64,000 nucleotides of DNA from Pseudomonas sp. G2-4 (GTDB lineage: Bacteria > Pseudomonadota > Gammaproteobacteria > Pseudomonadales > Pseudomonadaceae). The stretch is from contig NZ_CP125957.1 in NCBI RefSeq assembly GCF_030064125.1, positions 6,227,001 to 6,291,000 of the forward strand, given 5' to 3'. Positions 1 through 7,618 of the stretch are shown in pieces (positions within the stretch are counted from its first letter, which is position 1; every line of letters starts with the position of its first letter). The position numbers were made by a program, and so were the translations under genes. A model generated the notes under the pieces. That model worked only from the letters and a program-made list of their open reading frames with translations. It made no database searches and was not told the origin of the DNA.

Positions 1-992
1 AGGCGCTCGCCGCGCCCGACCGCCTGCAATAGCACCTCGGCCAGCACGGCGGCGTCGAGGAAACCCAGGTTGACCCCCTGCCCGGCCAACGGATGAATGG
101 TATGGGCCGCATCGCCGATCAGCGCCAGCCCTTCAGCCACATAGCGCTTGGCGTGACGTTGGCGCAGCGGTACGCACAGGCGTGGATCGACGCTGAGCAC
201 CGTACCCAGTTGGCCTTCGAATGCCCGTTCCAATTCGCTGCAGAATTCACTGTCATCGAGGGCCATCAAGCGCTGCGCCTCGCCCGGGGTGGTGGACCAG
301 ACGATCGAGCACCAGTCGTGCTGACCGTCGCGTTCCAGCGGCAGGAACGCCAGCGGACCGTTGTCGGTGAAGCGCTGCCATGCCGTCATTCGGTGCGGCC
401 GGGCACTGCGCACGCTGGTGACGATGGCATGGTGCAGGTAATCCCACTCTCGCGTGGCGACGCCCGTCAGGCGACGCACGGCGGAATTCGCGCCATCGGC
501 GGCGATGACCAAAGGCGCCCGCAACGTGCGGCCGTCGGCCAGGGTCAGCAGCCAGTCATCGCCGGAGCGGCGCATCTGCTCCAATCGCGAGTTGGCCAGC
601 AAACCGAGGTCGCAGTCATGCAGTCGGTCCAGCAAAGCGTCCTGCACGACGCGGTTCTCGACGATGTGCCCGAGCACCTCGGCATGCAGGCTGGCGGCCG
701 AGAAATGGATCTGCCCGGTGCCGCTGCCGTCCCAGACGTGCATGTCGGCATAAGGGCTGGCGCGCCGGGCGGTGATGCCGTCCCAGACACCCAGGCGATC
801 GAGGATCCGCTGGCTGGCCGTCGACAAGGCACTGACCCGCGGCTCGAACGCGGCCTGGGGATCGAAGGGTTTGACGCTCATCGGGCTGCCGTCGAGCAAC
901 AGCACTTGCAGGCCACTGCCCTGTAAAGCCAGGGCCAGGGCACTGCCGACCATACCGGCACCGACAATCAGCAGATCTGCACGCAATTCCAT
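1..992 (-). CDS. ubiI: Ubiquinone-biosynthesis FAD hydroxylase, UbiI/VisC type (3' end outside window)
   Basis: This flavin monooxygenase of the UbiH/UbiF/UbiI (VisC) family hydroxylates the aromatic ring of a ubiquinone precursor at the inner membrane. The reading frame starts at the ATG at 990-992 (MELRADLLIVGAGMVGSALA) and runs open to the left edge, giving about 330 residues of a protein that is usually near 405. The N-terminal GxGxxG dinucleotide fold is visible near residues 11-16. The FAD motif GDAAHTIHPLAGQG lies close to the window edge and has the Asp typical of UbiI/UbiF rather than the Asn of UbiH. It follows ubiH on the same strand with a gap of about 70 bp and is probably the last gene of the pepP-ubiH-ubiI operon. 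The exact hydroxylation position (C5 or C6) is inferred from synteny. Confidence 0.88.
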   Translation of the reverse strand, partial: MELRADLLIVGAGMVGSALALALQGSGLQVLLLDGSPMSVKPFDPQAAFEPRVSALSTASQRILDRLGVWDGITARRASPYADMHVWDGSGTGQIHFSAASLHAEVLGHIVENRVVQDALLDRLHDCDLGLLANSRLEQMRRSGDDWLLTLADGRTLRAPLVIAADGANSAVRRLTGVATREWDYLHHAIVTSVRSARPHRMTAWQRFTDNGPLAFLPLERDGQHDWCSIVWSTTPGEAQRLMALDDSEFCSELERAFEGQLGTVLSVDPRLCVPLRQRHAKRYVAEGLALIGDAAHTIHPLAGQGVNLGFLDAAVLAEVLLQAVGRGER

Positions 993-1061
993 GCTTCAAG
1001 CCTGTTTTGCTGGCGACGTGAGCCGCCCATGAAAAGAATGATCAACTTCACACCGCCGGCA

Positions 1062-2249
1062 TCACACATCTGGACGCGTCCCCAGACCCATTGCCTGGCG
1101 GGCGAACCAGCGCTTGGCCGGCGGCAGCAAGTCGAGACCCAGCAGGCCAAGGTTGCGGCCCAGGGATACCAGTGGCAGGCTGCTGCCGAACAGGCGCGTG
1201 ACTTGGTCGGAGAAGCCCACGGTCAAGGCCTGGTCCATTCGCTGGTGCTCACGATAGGCCTGCAATACGGCAAAGTCGCCAGGCTCGCTGTCACTGTCAA
1301 GCAAGGCGTCGGCCAGGGCCTGGGCATCACGCAGAGAGAGGTTGAACCCTTGCCCGGCAATCGGATGCAGGCTGTGGGCGGCATTGCCAAGGATCGCCAG
1401 ATGGGGACGAACCTGTTCTTCGGCCTCCACCAGCGCCAACGGATACAGATGCCGCGCACCCACCTGCTTCAGCGTGCCCAGGCGGTAACCGAATACGCCC
1501 TGCAACTCGCTGAGGAAGCTGCGCTCGTCAAGGGCTGCCAACCGTTGTGCATCCATGCCCGGGCGGGTCCAGACAAGCGCGCAACGATTATCCGGCAACG
1601 GCAACAATGCCATCGGACCGTCATCGGTGAAACGTTCGAAGGCCACGCCATTGTGGGCTTCGCTGGGTGTGATATTGGCGATCAACGCGCTCTGGTCATA
1701 GGGCCGATTGCGCACGCCGACGCCCAACTGCTCGCGCAGGCCGGAACGACCGCCGTCAGCCAGCACGGCAAGATCGCATTCCAGGGTGGTTTCATCGTCA
1801 AGGGTCAGGCGATAGCCGCCCACCAGTGGCTCCATGCGGGTGACCTGCGCCGGGCAGCGCCAGCTGACCACTTCCCTGTCCAGGCCTTGCCACAGGCAAT
1901 GGCCAAGCCAGGCGTTCTCCACCACGTAGCCCAGGGCCGGCACGCCTTCTTCCATGGCCGACAAGCGCGCCGTGGAAAACCGCCCGCGATCAGACACGTG
2001 GATCTGCTTGATCGGCTCGGCACGACGGGAAATTTCCTGCCAGACACCCAGGCGCTGGTAAATCTGCCGGGCACCGTAGGACAACGCCGAGGATCGCGCA
2101 TCGTAGCTTGGCTGCCAGGCGTCGCCGGGGGCGAAGGGCTCGATCAGCATGATCGTCCAGCCCCGGGCCTTGGCGCCAGCCTGCAAGGCCAGGGCCAGGC
2201 TTGCACCGACCAGGCCGCCGCCGATGATCGCCAGGTTGACCCGGCTCAT
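1062..2249 (-). CDS. ubiH: 2-octaprenyl-6-methoxyphenol hydroxylase UbiH
   Basis: This 395-residue FAD-dependent monooxygenase carries out one of the ring hydroxylations of ubiquinone synthesis. The N-terminal Rossmann motif GGGLVG is at residues 10-15, the middle FAD motif LADGGRSGLR is present, and the C-terminal motif is GNAAHSLHPIAGQG. The GN in place of GD is a family trait shared with E. coli UbiH and separates this gene from the neighbouring ubiI-like gene. The ATG overlaps the pepP stop (ATGA), so the two are translationally coupled, as in other gammaproteobacteria with a pepP-ubiH-ubiI operon. Length is normal for the family. Confidence 0.95.
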   Translation of the reverse strand: MSRVNLAIIGGGLVGASLALALQAGAKARGWTIMLIEPFAPGDAWQPSYDARSSALSYGARQIYQRLGVWQEISRRAEPIKQIHVSDRGRFSTARLSAMEEGVPALGYVVENAWLGHCLWQGLDREVVSWRCPAQVTRMEPLVGGYRLTLDDETTLECDLAVLADGGRSGLREQLGVGVRNRPYDQSALIANITPSEAHNGVAFERFTDDGPMALLPLPDNRCALVWTRPGMDAQRLAALDERSFLSELQGVFGYRLGTLKQVGARHLYPLALVEAEEQVRPHLAILGNAAHSLHPIAGQGFNLSLRDAQALADALLDSDSEPGDFAVLQAYREHQRMDQALTVGFSDQVTRLFGSSLPLVSLGRNLGLLGLDLLPPAKRWFARQAMGLGTRPDV

Positions 2250-3580
2250 GCCGCGTGAGTCCGTGCGGCGGCCATCAGGGCCTCGATGTCGGCGACCGTT
2301 TTCGGCACGCCGTGGCTCAGGATTTCACAACCGGTTTTGGTCACTACCACGTCATCCTCGATGCGCACGCCAATGCCGCGCCATTTTTTCGCTACGCTGC
2401 GGTTATTCGGACTGACGTAGATGCCCGGCTCCACGGTCAGCGTCATGCCAACCTCCAGGACCCGCCATTCGCCGCCGACCCGGTATTCGCCCACGTCATG
2501 CACGTCCATGCCCAGCCAGTGGCCGGCGCGGTGCATGTAAAAGGCCCGGTAGGCTTCGCTGGCGATCAGCTCGTCCACCTCGCCTTGCAGCAAGCCCAAG
2601 CGTACCAGGCCCTCGGTAATGACCCGGACCGTCGCTTCATGAGCCTGGTTCCAATGTTTGTCCGGCGCAATCTCGGCAAAAGCAGCTTCCTGGGCCGCCA
2701 GGACCACTTCGTAGATCGCCTTCTGTTCTGGCGAATACTTGCCGCTGACCGGCCAGGTACGGGTGATGTCACTGGCGTAGCAGTCGATTTCACAACCGGC
2801 GTCGATCAATACCAGGTCGCCATCCTTGAGCAGTGCGTCGTTCTGCTGGTAGTGCAGGATGCAGCTGTTGCGCCCCGCCGCGACGATTGAACCATACGCC
2901 GGCATTTTCGCTCCGCCCTTGCGGAACTCATAATCGAGCTCGGCTTCCAGGCTGTACTCATACAACCCCGGGCGCGCCGCCTGCATCGCCCGGATATGGG
3001 CCTGGGCGGAAATTCGTGCCGCTTCGCGCATCACTTTCACCTCTGCCGCCGATTTATACAGGCGCATGTCGTGCAGCAAATGATCCAGGGCAACGAATTC
3101 GTTCGGCGGCTGGGCGCCGAGGTGGGCCTTGGAGCGAATCACGTTGATCCACTCCATCAGGTGCCGATCGAACTCAGGGTTGCTGCCCATGGCCGAATAC
3201 ACTCGGTCACGGCCCTCGATCAGGCCCGGCAGGATGTCGTCGATGTCGGTGATGGGAAACGCGTCGTCGGCGCCGTAGTCACGGATCGCCCCTTCCTGGC
3301 CGGCCCGCAGGCCGTCCCACAATTCGCGCTCGGCGTTGCGCTCGCGACAGAACAGGATGTACTCGCCGTGGGCCCGGCCGGGCATCAGCACCAGCACCGC
3401 CTGCGGCTCGGGGAAGCCGCTGAGGTATTGGAAGTCGCTGTCTTGACGGTACACATGCTCGACGTCGCGGTTGCGGATCGCAACGGCGGCGGCGGGCAGG
3501 ATTGCGATGCTGTTGGGTTCCATCTGCGCCATCAGGGCCTTGCGGCGACGGCTGTATTCCGATTTCGGGATATGAATCAT
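2246..3580 (-). CDS. pepP: Xaa-Pro aminopeptidase P
   Basis: Cytoplasmic metallopeptidase of family M24B that removes an N-terminal residue preceding proline. The protein is 444 residues, with an AMP_N domain (about 1-135) and a pita-bread catalytic domain. The five metal ligands can be counted as Asp260, Asp271, His354, Glu384 and Glu408, almost exactly where E. coli PepP has them. It lies 25 bp downstream of the ygfB-family gene and overlaps ubiH by 4 bp, so the three are probably co-transcribed. No deviation from the family is visible. Confidence 0.96.
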   Translation of the reverse strand: MIHIPKSEYSRRRKALMAQMEPNSIAILPAAAVAIRNRDVEHVYRQDSDFQYLSGFPEPQAVLVLMPGRAHGEYILFCRERNAERELWDGLRAGQEGAIRDYGADDAFPITDIDDILPGLIEGRDRVYSAMGSNPEFDRHLMEWINVIRSKAHLGAQPPNEFVALDHLLHDMRLYKSAAEVKVMREAARISAQAHIRAMQAARPGLYEYSLEAELDYEFRKGGAKMPAYGSIVAAGRNSCILHYQQNDALLKDGDLVLIDAGCEIDCYASDITRTWPVSGKYSPEQKAIYEVVLAAQEAAFAEIAPDKHWNQAHEATVRVITEGLVRLGLLQGEVDELIASEAYRAFYMHRAGHWLGMDVHDVGEYRVGGEWRVLEVGMTLTVEPGIYVSPNNRSVAKKWRGIGVRIEDDVVVTKTGCEILSHGVPKTVADIEALMAAARTHAA

Positions 3581-3605
3581 GGGCAGACGGTGTTCCCTCT
3601 AAAAA

Positions 3606-4160
3606 TTAATGCAAGGATGGCTTGGCGGCCGCTGCATCGGTTTTCTTGGTCTCGGTGAACAGCAGCAATGGTGCGACCCGCAGGTACTCCATCACTTCCA
3701 TGTAGTCGCTTTCGCCGTCATCGGACTCTTCCAGGGCATCCTGGACCTGAGAGATCGCAGCCAAGTCTTGCAACACTTCCTTGGCCTCGTCGCTCAACGC
3801 GTATTCGCGACGGGTCAGACCGAAGCCGGCAAGGAAACCCTGGCACCACTGGCCCAGCGCAGCGGCGCGGTCGGCCAACGGTGCGTCATCCGTGGGCAAC
3901 AGCAGAACGACGGTCATGTCGTCGCTGGTCAACTCGCCCTTGACCATTTCCTGCAGCCCGATCAGGGCATTGCGAACGTTGTCCGCCGGCTCGCCTTCAA
4001 GCAGCTCGGCGGCGTCGGCCAACCAGCCGTCGGCCTCGAAACCGGCACCGGCGCAACTGCGGCCGAGCAACAGGCCATGGAGTTCGGCAGGCGAGACGGG
4101 ATGGCCACTGGTGCTCAGCAGGGTGGAGAAAGCTTGATACGGGGAATTCTGAATGGGCAT
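3606..4160 (-). CDS. ygfB: UPF0149 / YgfB-YecA family protein
   Basis: Small acidic cytoplasmic protein of 184 residues. The C-terminal segment [20 protein letters not shown] is the hallmark of the UPF0149 (YgfB) family. The family is helical and has no catalytic motif. In P. aeruginosa YgfB has been linked to beta-lactam tolerance through repression of the amidase gene ampDh3. It is the first gene of the ygfB-pepP-ubiH operon and is divergent from the coiled-coil/zapA pair. Assignment rests on sequence family and on position; its role in this organism is inferred. Confidence 0.9.
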   Translation of the reverse strand: MPIQNSPYQAFSTLLSTSGHPVSPAELHGLLLGRSCAGAGFEADGWLADAAELLEGEPADNVRNALIGLQEMVKGELTSDDMTVVLLLPTDDAPLADRAAALGQWCQGFLAGFGLTRREYALSDEAKEVLQDLAAISQVQDALEESDDGESDYMEVMEYLRVAPLLLFTETKKTDAAAAKPSLH

Positions 4161-4289
4161 GGGCAGCTAGGCGCCAGACGGCGCTATGTCTAGAATGGAG
4201 GCCTTGTATCCTACATCGACAGACTCGCCAAGACTATCAGAGGCTGTGCGACCTACATCCCCCATCAGACACAATCTTCAGTGGACACA

Positions 4290-4499
4290 ATGGAAGACAA
4301 CGACCTGCAAGCGCTGATGGCCAGACTCGAGTTGCTAATTGACCGGGTCGAGCAACTTAAGAGCCAAAACGGACTCCTATTAGCTCAGGAAAAGACCTGG
4401 CGCGAGGAACGCGCGCACCTCATTGAAAAAAACGAAATCGCCCGGCGTAAGGTCGAATCGATGATTTCGCGCCTCAAGGCCCTGGAGCAAGACTCATGA
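4290..4499 (+). CDS. TIGR02449 family coiled-coil protein upstream of zapA
   Basis: Protein of about 69 residues that is almost entirely heptad-rich and charged, so it should be a short coiled coil (LMARLELLIDRVEQLKSQNG onwards). Proteins of this family sit directly upstream of zapA in many proteobacteria, and a partner role in Z-ring assembly has been proposed for relatives. The stop overlaps the zapA start by 4 bp (ATGA). A GTG at 4281 gives three extra residues (MDT). I prefer the ATG at 4290, but neither start has a strong Shine-Dalgarno sequence. Confidence 0.8.
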   Translation: MEDNDLQALMARLELLIDRVEQLKSQNGLLLAQEKTWREERAHLIEKNEIARRKVESMISRLKALEQDS

Positions 4500-4813
4500 G
4501 TTCAAGCAATAGCGTTACCGTGCAGATCCTCGATAAAGAATATTCGATCATCTGTCCCCAGGAAGAGCGTAGCAATCTGGTGAGCGCCGCCCGCTACCTG
4601 GACGGCAAGATGCGCGAGATCCGCAGCAGCGGCAAAGTCATCGGCGCCGACCGCATCGCCGTGATGGCTGCCTTGAACATTACCCACGACCTGCTTCATC
4701 GCCAGGATACGCCGGACCTGCAGGTCAGCGGCTCGACTCGTGAACAGGTGCGCGACCTGCTCGACCGGGTGGATCTGGTGCTGGCCACCGATCCGGACGT
4801 CAGCAAGGGCTGA
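4496..4813 (+). CDS. zapA: Cell division protein ZapA
   Basis: 105-residue protein with the ZapA fold: an N-terminal beta-rich part containing VTVQILDKEYSIICPQEE, then a helix with DGKMREIRSSGKVIGADRIA and a C-terminal coiled coil. ZapA tetramers cross-link FtsZ protofilaments and stabilise the Z ring at midcell. It overlaps the upstream coiled-coil gene by 4 bp and is followed directly by 6S RNA, the order zapA-ssrS-ygfA being conserved across gammaproteobacteria. Confidence 0.95.
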   Translation: MSSSNSVTVQILDKEYSIICPQEERSNLVSAARYLDGKMREIRSSGKVIGADRIAVMAALNITHDLLHRQDTPDLQVSGSTREQVRDLLDRVDLVLATDPDVSKG

Positions 4814-4832
4814 TTCGCGAGGCTGCCTGGGG

Positions 4833-4838
4833 TATACT
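4833..4838 (+). promoter_or_regulatory. -10 box of the 6S RNA promoter
   Basis: TATACT lies just after the zapA stop, about 7-10 bp before the expected 5' end of 6S RNA. No good -35 was identified, so this is a single-box call supported by position. Confidence 0.5.
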
Positions 4839-4844
4839 CGCGTC

Positions 4845-5022
4845 ACTCCCTGGGGTGCTTGCCAGTTGGTGATGTCCCTGAGCCGATACGCACAACCATG
4901 GAGGTTGCACGTTGGGCCGGTGTGCATGTCCGCTTGACGGAAAGCCTTAACGCCCCCTGCAACTTCCACCTTGAACTTTCGGGTTCAAGGGCTAAGCCGA
5001 CAGCGGTTCATCCGGGGAGCCT
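4845..5022 (+). ncRNA. ssrS: 6S RNA
   Basis: Noncoding RNA that binds sigma70-RNA polymerase and acts as an open-promoter mimic in stationary phase. The 5' strand (ACTCCCTGGGGTGCTTGCC) and the 3' strand (GGTTCATCCGGGGAGCC) can close the terminal stem. The middle can form the interrupted stems around the central bubble, with CGGTGTGCATGTCCGC and the CTTGAACTTTCGGGTTCAAG hairpin near the 3' side. Its position between zapA and ygfA is diagnostic. The ends are estimated to within a few bases from the closing stem and the upstream TATACT. Confidence 0.88.
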
Positions 5023-5029
5023 GATTTAA

Positions 5030-5061
5030 AACAATGCCAGTCCAGGTGGACTGGCATTGTT
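5030..5061 (+). terminator. Hairpin downstream of 6S RNA
   Basis: Perfect inverted repeat: AACAATGCCAGTCCA, a 2-base centre, then TGGACTGGCATTGTT, followed by ATTTG. The arms are 15 bp. It ends 6S or 6S-ygfA transcription, or separates the RNA from ygfA. The U tract is short. Confidence 0.7.
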
Positions 5062-5139
5062 ATTTGCGCCGCCGGCATTTCTGAGCGTCCGGTTTTGCGG
5101 TTACGCTGTGCTGCCATCGCCACTGCGTGAAGCCTGGAC

Positions 5140-5745
5140 ATGACCGAACCCGCGCTGCTGCCCCGCCCGCAACTTCGACGCCTGCTGCGCCAGGCCCGTC
5201 GCGCCCTGACGCCCGCCCAGCAACGGCAAGCCGCCCGCGGGCTCTACAAGCAATTGGCCCAGCACCCGCTGTTTCGCCGCGCCCGACACATCGCCCTGTA
5301 CCTGCCCAACGATGGCGAGATTGACCCGCGCCTGCTGCTGCGCGCCGCCCAGCGTCGAGGCAAGGTCACTTATCTGCCGGTGCTCAGTCCGTGGCCGCAA
5401 ACCAAGATGGTTTTTCAACGCATTCACCCAGGCGAAAAAATGCAGCCCAACCGTTTTCGCATCCCTGAGCCACGCAAGAACATCGCCCGTCAACGCAAGG
5501 TCTGGACATTGGATCTGGTGTTGTTGCCGCTGGTGGGGTTCGATGATGCCGGAGGCCGGCTGGGCATGGGCGGCGGCTTCTATGACCGCAGCCTGGCGTA
5601 CCTTGGACGACGCAAGCAGTGGCGCAAGCCAACGCTGCTGGGGCTGGCCCATGAATGTCAGAAGGTCGAACGATTGGCACAGGCAAGCTGGGACGTGCCG
5701 CTGCAGGGAACGGTCAGCGACAGGCGTTGGTATCTGGCACAGTAG
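5140..5745 (+). CDS. ygfA: 5-formyltetrahydrofolate cyclo-ligase
   Basis: Cytosolic ATP-dependent enzyme that converts 5-formyl-THF to 5,10-methenyl-THF. The protein is 201 residues. An N-terminal helical region (RRLLRQARRALTPAQQRQAA) is followed by the strand ARHIALYLPNDGEIDPRLLL and the signature GGRLGMGGGFYDRSL near residues 143-157, which forms the phosphate/folate site. It is encoded directly after 6S RNA, a linkage known in E. coli where ssrS and ygfA are processed from one transcript. In E. coli ygfA has been tied to persister formation. Confidence 0.94.
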   Translation: MTEPALLPRPQLRRLLRQARRALTPAQQRQAARGLYKQLAQHPLFRRARHIALYLPNDGEIDPRLLLRAAQRRGKVTYLPVLSPWPQTKMVFQRIHPGEKMQPNRFRIPEPRKNIARQRKVWTLDLVLLPLVGFDDAGGRLGMGGGFYDRSLAYLGRRKQWRKPTLLGLAHECQKVERLAQASWDVPLQGTVSDRRWYLAQ

Positions 5746-5780
5746 ACGCCGCGAGAATCAGCGGCGCCTGGAAGACAGGT

Positions 5781-5927
5781 TCAGCGTTTGAGCGATGGCG
5801 CGGGCTGGATGACATCCACCGGCGCGTCGGTCTTGTTGGCCCACAAGCTTTGGGCGTAACCCGTGGTCACGACGCCGAGGCCGAACAGAATGACTAAGAT
5901 CCACAACAAATCCGGTTTGCGTTTCAT
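5781..5927 (-). CDS. Small single-pass membrane protein, 48 residues
   Basis: Short gene starting at the ATG at 5925-5927 and preceded by a GAGG-type ribosome site. The product begins MKRKPDLLWILVILFGLGVV: two basic residues, then one hydrophobic helix (residues 7-22), then a polar tail ending PAPSLKR. The charge pattern predicts an N-in, C-out orientation. It is convergent with ygfA and lies 36 bp beyond it. I do not recognise a function. It looks like a conserved small protein, since it has a good start, a good SD and clear membrane topology. Confidence 0.7.
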   Translation of the reverse strand: MKRKPDLLWILVILFGLGVVTTGYAQSLWANKTDAPVDVIQPAPSLKR

Positions 5928-6121
5928 CGATTGCCCCCCTCAAGGCATATCACACACGATGACAGCAGCGGTTTTCTTATTGGCCGTGCAGCAGCGTCAA
6001 GCTTGGAAGGCCGGCATTTTGCGGCAACCTGCTCCGACACGCAAACGCTGGCGTCAACCGACTGTCGGTTTGTCATAAAATCGCTGAACTTTTTTATCGA
6101 TATCGCCCAGGAGTAGAAGTC

Positions 6122-6571
6122 ATGGCCTATTGGCTGATGAAATCCGAGCCCGACGAATTGTCCATCCAAGGCCTGGAAAAGCTCGGCCAAGCGCGCTGGG
6201 ACGGGGTTCGCAACTACCAGGCGCGCAATTTCCTGCGGGCCATGGCGGTGGGCGACGGGTTCTTTTTCTACCATTCCAGTTGCCCGGAGCCAGGCATTGC
6301 CGGAATCGGCAAAATCATCAAGGCCGCTTACCCCGATCCAACGGCGCTGGAGCCTGGCAGCCATTACTTCGATGCCAAGGCCAGCCCGGATAAAAACCCC
6401 TGGACTGCAATCGATGTGGCCCATGTCGAAACCTTTCCCCGAGTGCTGAAGCTTGACTATCTCAAGCAACAGGCCGCCCTGGCCGACATGCCGCTGGTGC
6501 AGAAAGGCTCGCGACTGTCGGTGATGCCAGTGACGGCCGAGCAATGGGCGGCGGTGATTGCCTTGCGCTGA
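6122..6571 (+). CDS. EVE domain-containing protein
   Basis: 149-residue cytoplasmic protein consisting of one EVE (PUA-like) domain. The family pattern MKSEPDELSI, WDGVRNYQARNFLRAM and GDGFFFYHSS is complete, and the C-terminal part (VQKGSRLSVMPVTAEQW) matches too. EVE domains bind modified bases in nucleic acids; the human homologue is thymocyte nuclear protein 1, and bacterial copies sometimes occur in defence loci. Here it stands alone next to housekeeping genes, so a role in RNA or modified-base recognition is more likely than restriction. SD is AGGAG, 9 bp upstream. Confidence 0.9.
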   Translation: MAYWLMKSEPDELSIQGLEKLGQARWDGVRNYQARNFLRAMAVGDGFFFYHSSCPEPGIAGIGKIIKAAYPDPTALEPGSHYFDAKASPDKNPWTAIDVAHVETFPRVLKLDYLKQQAALADMPLVQKGSRLSVMPVTAEQWAAVIALR

Positions 6572-6643
6572 TCATCCATGTGTTGATGGATATCAAACTG
6601 GGGTGCTCGTGGGGCCGGCAAACTGCAATGCTATAGCCGCAGG

Positions 6644-7618
6644 ATGCCGGACATGTCGACCAACCCTCGTACCTCTCGTTTTTTTGTCTTCGCCTTGATG
6701 GCTGTGTTGCTCGCCGCCGGTGGGTTCGGCTATTGGAAGTCGCGGCATGATCGCCTGCCAGAAGGCCTGAGCATGGGCAACGGTCGCCTTGAAGCCACCG
6801 AAGTCCAGATCGCCAGCAAGACACCCGGACGCCTGGCCGAGGTGCATGTCGATGAAGGCGACAACGTCCTCAAGGGTCAATTGCTGGCGCGCATGGACAC
6901 CCGCACCCTGGAGGCCCAGCGCAACCAGGCCGAGGCCGAGGTGGTGCGCGCCCGGGAAAATCTCGCCGCCACCGAGGCCAATGTGCAGTTGCGCCAGAGC
7001 GAGCAATTACTCGCCCACCAGGAACTCAAACGGACCCAGGAACTGTTCAAGCGCGGTTACGCCAGCGCCCAGGTCATCGACCAGCAGCAGGCCCGCGTCG
7101 ACACCGCCAACGCCGCCGTCACCGCTGCCCGGGCCCAGGTGTCGGCGGCGACTGCGGCCATCGGCGCGACCCAGGCCCAGGTGGCCCAGCTGACTAGCGA
7201 AATAGACGACAGCAGCTTGCGTGCACCCATCGACGGCGTGATCCAGCTACGCCTGGCCGAGCCGGGCGAAGTGCTGGGCGCTGGTGGACGGGTGCTGTTG
7301 ATGATCGATCCGAACGACCAGTACATGAACCTCTATCTATCGGCTTCCGTGGCCGGGAAACTGGCGGTGGGCGATGAAGCGCGACTGCTGCTCGACGCCC
7401 TGCCCGAGCGACCGTTGCCGGCAAAAGTCAGCTTCGTCGCGGCCAAATCCCAATTCACCCCCAAGGAGGTCGAAACCCGTGATGAGCGCCAGAAGCTGGT
7501 GTTCCGCGTCAAACTGCGCCTGACTTCACCCGGGGAAGTCCCCCAGGCCAAACCCGGCATGCCCGGCGCCGGTTACGTGCGCACCAACCCCATCGACTGG
7601 CCGGCCAACTTGCAATGA
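6644..7618 (+). CDS. HlyD-family membrane fusion protein (YhiI-like)
   Basis: Periplasmic adaptor subunit of an ABC export system, 324 residues from the first ATG; an ATG three codons in is an alternative start. One N-terminal membrane helix (about residues 12-30, FFVFALMAVLLAAGGFGYW) anchors it. It is followed by a lipoyl/barrel half (EVQIASKTPGRLAEVHVDEG), a long alpha-hairpin (about 85-185) and the second lipoyl half (DSSLRAPIDGVIQLRLAEPG). It overlaps the following ATPase gene by 4 bp. The trio matches E. coli yhiI-rbbA-yhhJ. The substrate is unknown. Confidence 0.88.
   Translation: MPDMSTNPRTSRFFVFALMAVLLAAGGFGYWKSRHDRLPEGLSMGNGRLEATEVQIASKTPGRLAEVHVDEGDNVLKGQLLARMDTRTLEAQRNQAEAEVVRARENLAATEANVQLRQSEQLLAHQELKRTQELFKRGYASAQVIDQQQARVDTANAAVTAARAQVSAATAAIGATQAQVAQLTSEIDDSSLRAPIDGVIQLRLAEPGEVLGAGGRVLLMIDPNDQYMNLYLSASVAGKLAVGDEARLLLDALPERPLPAKVSFVAAKSQFTPKEVETRDERQKLVFRVKLRLTSPGEVPQAKPGMPGAGYVRTNPIDWPANLQ

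Noticed and set aside
5747..5766. CGCCGC / GCGGCG hairpin after ygfA considered as a terminator
   Set aside because: The stem is only 6 bp with no T tract on either strand, so I did not list it as a terminator.
6122..6571. EVE-domain gene as part of a defence island
   Set aside because: No restriction, methyltransferase or other defence genes are adjacent; neighbours are core genes.
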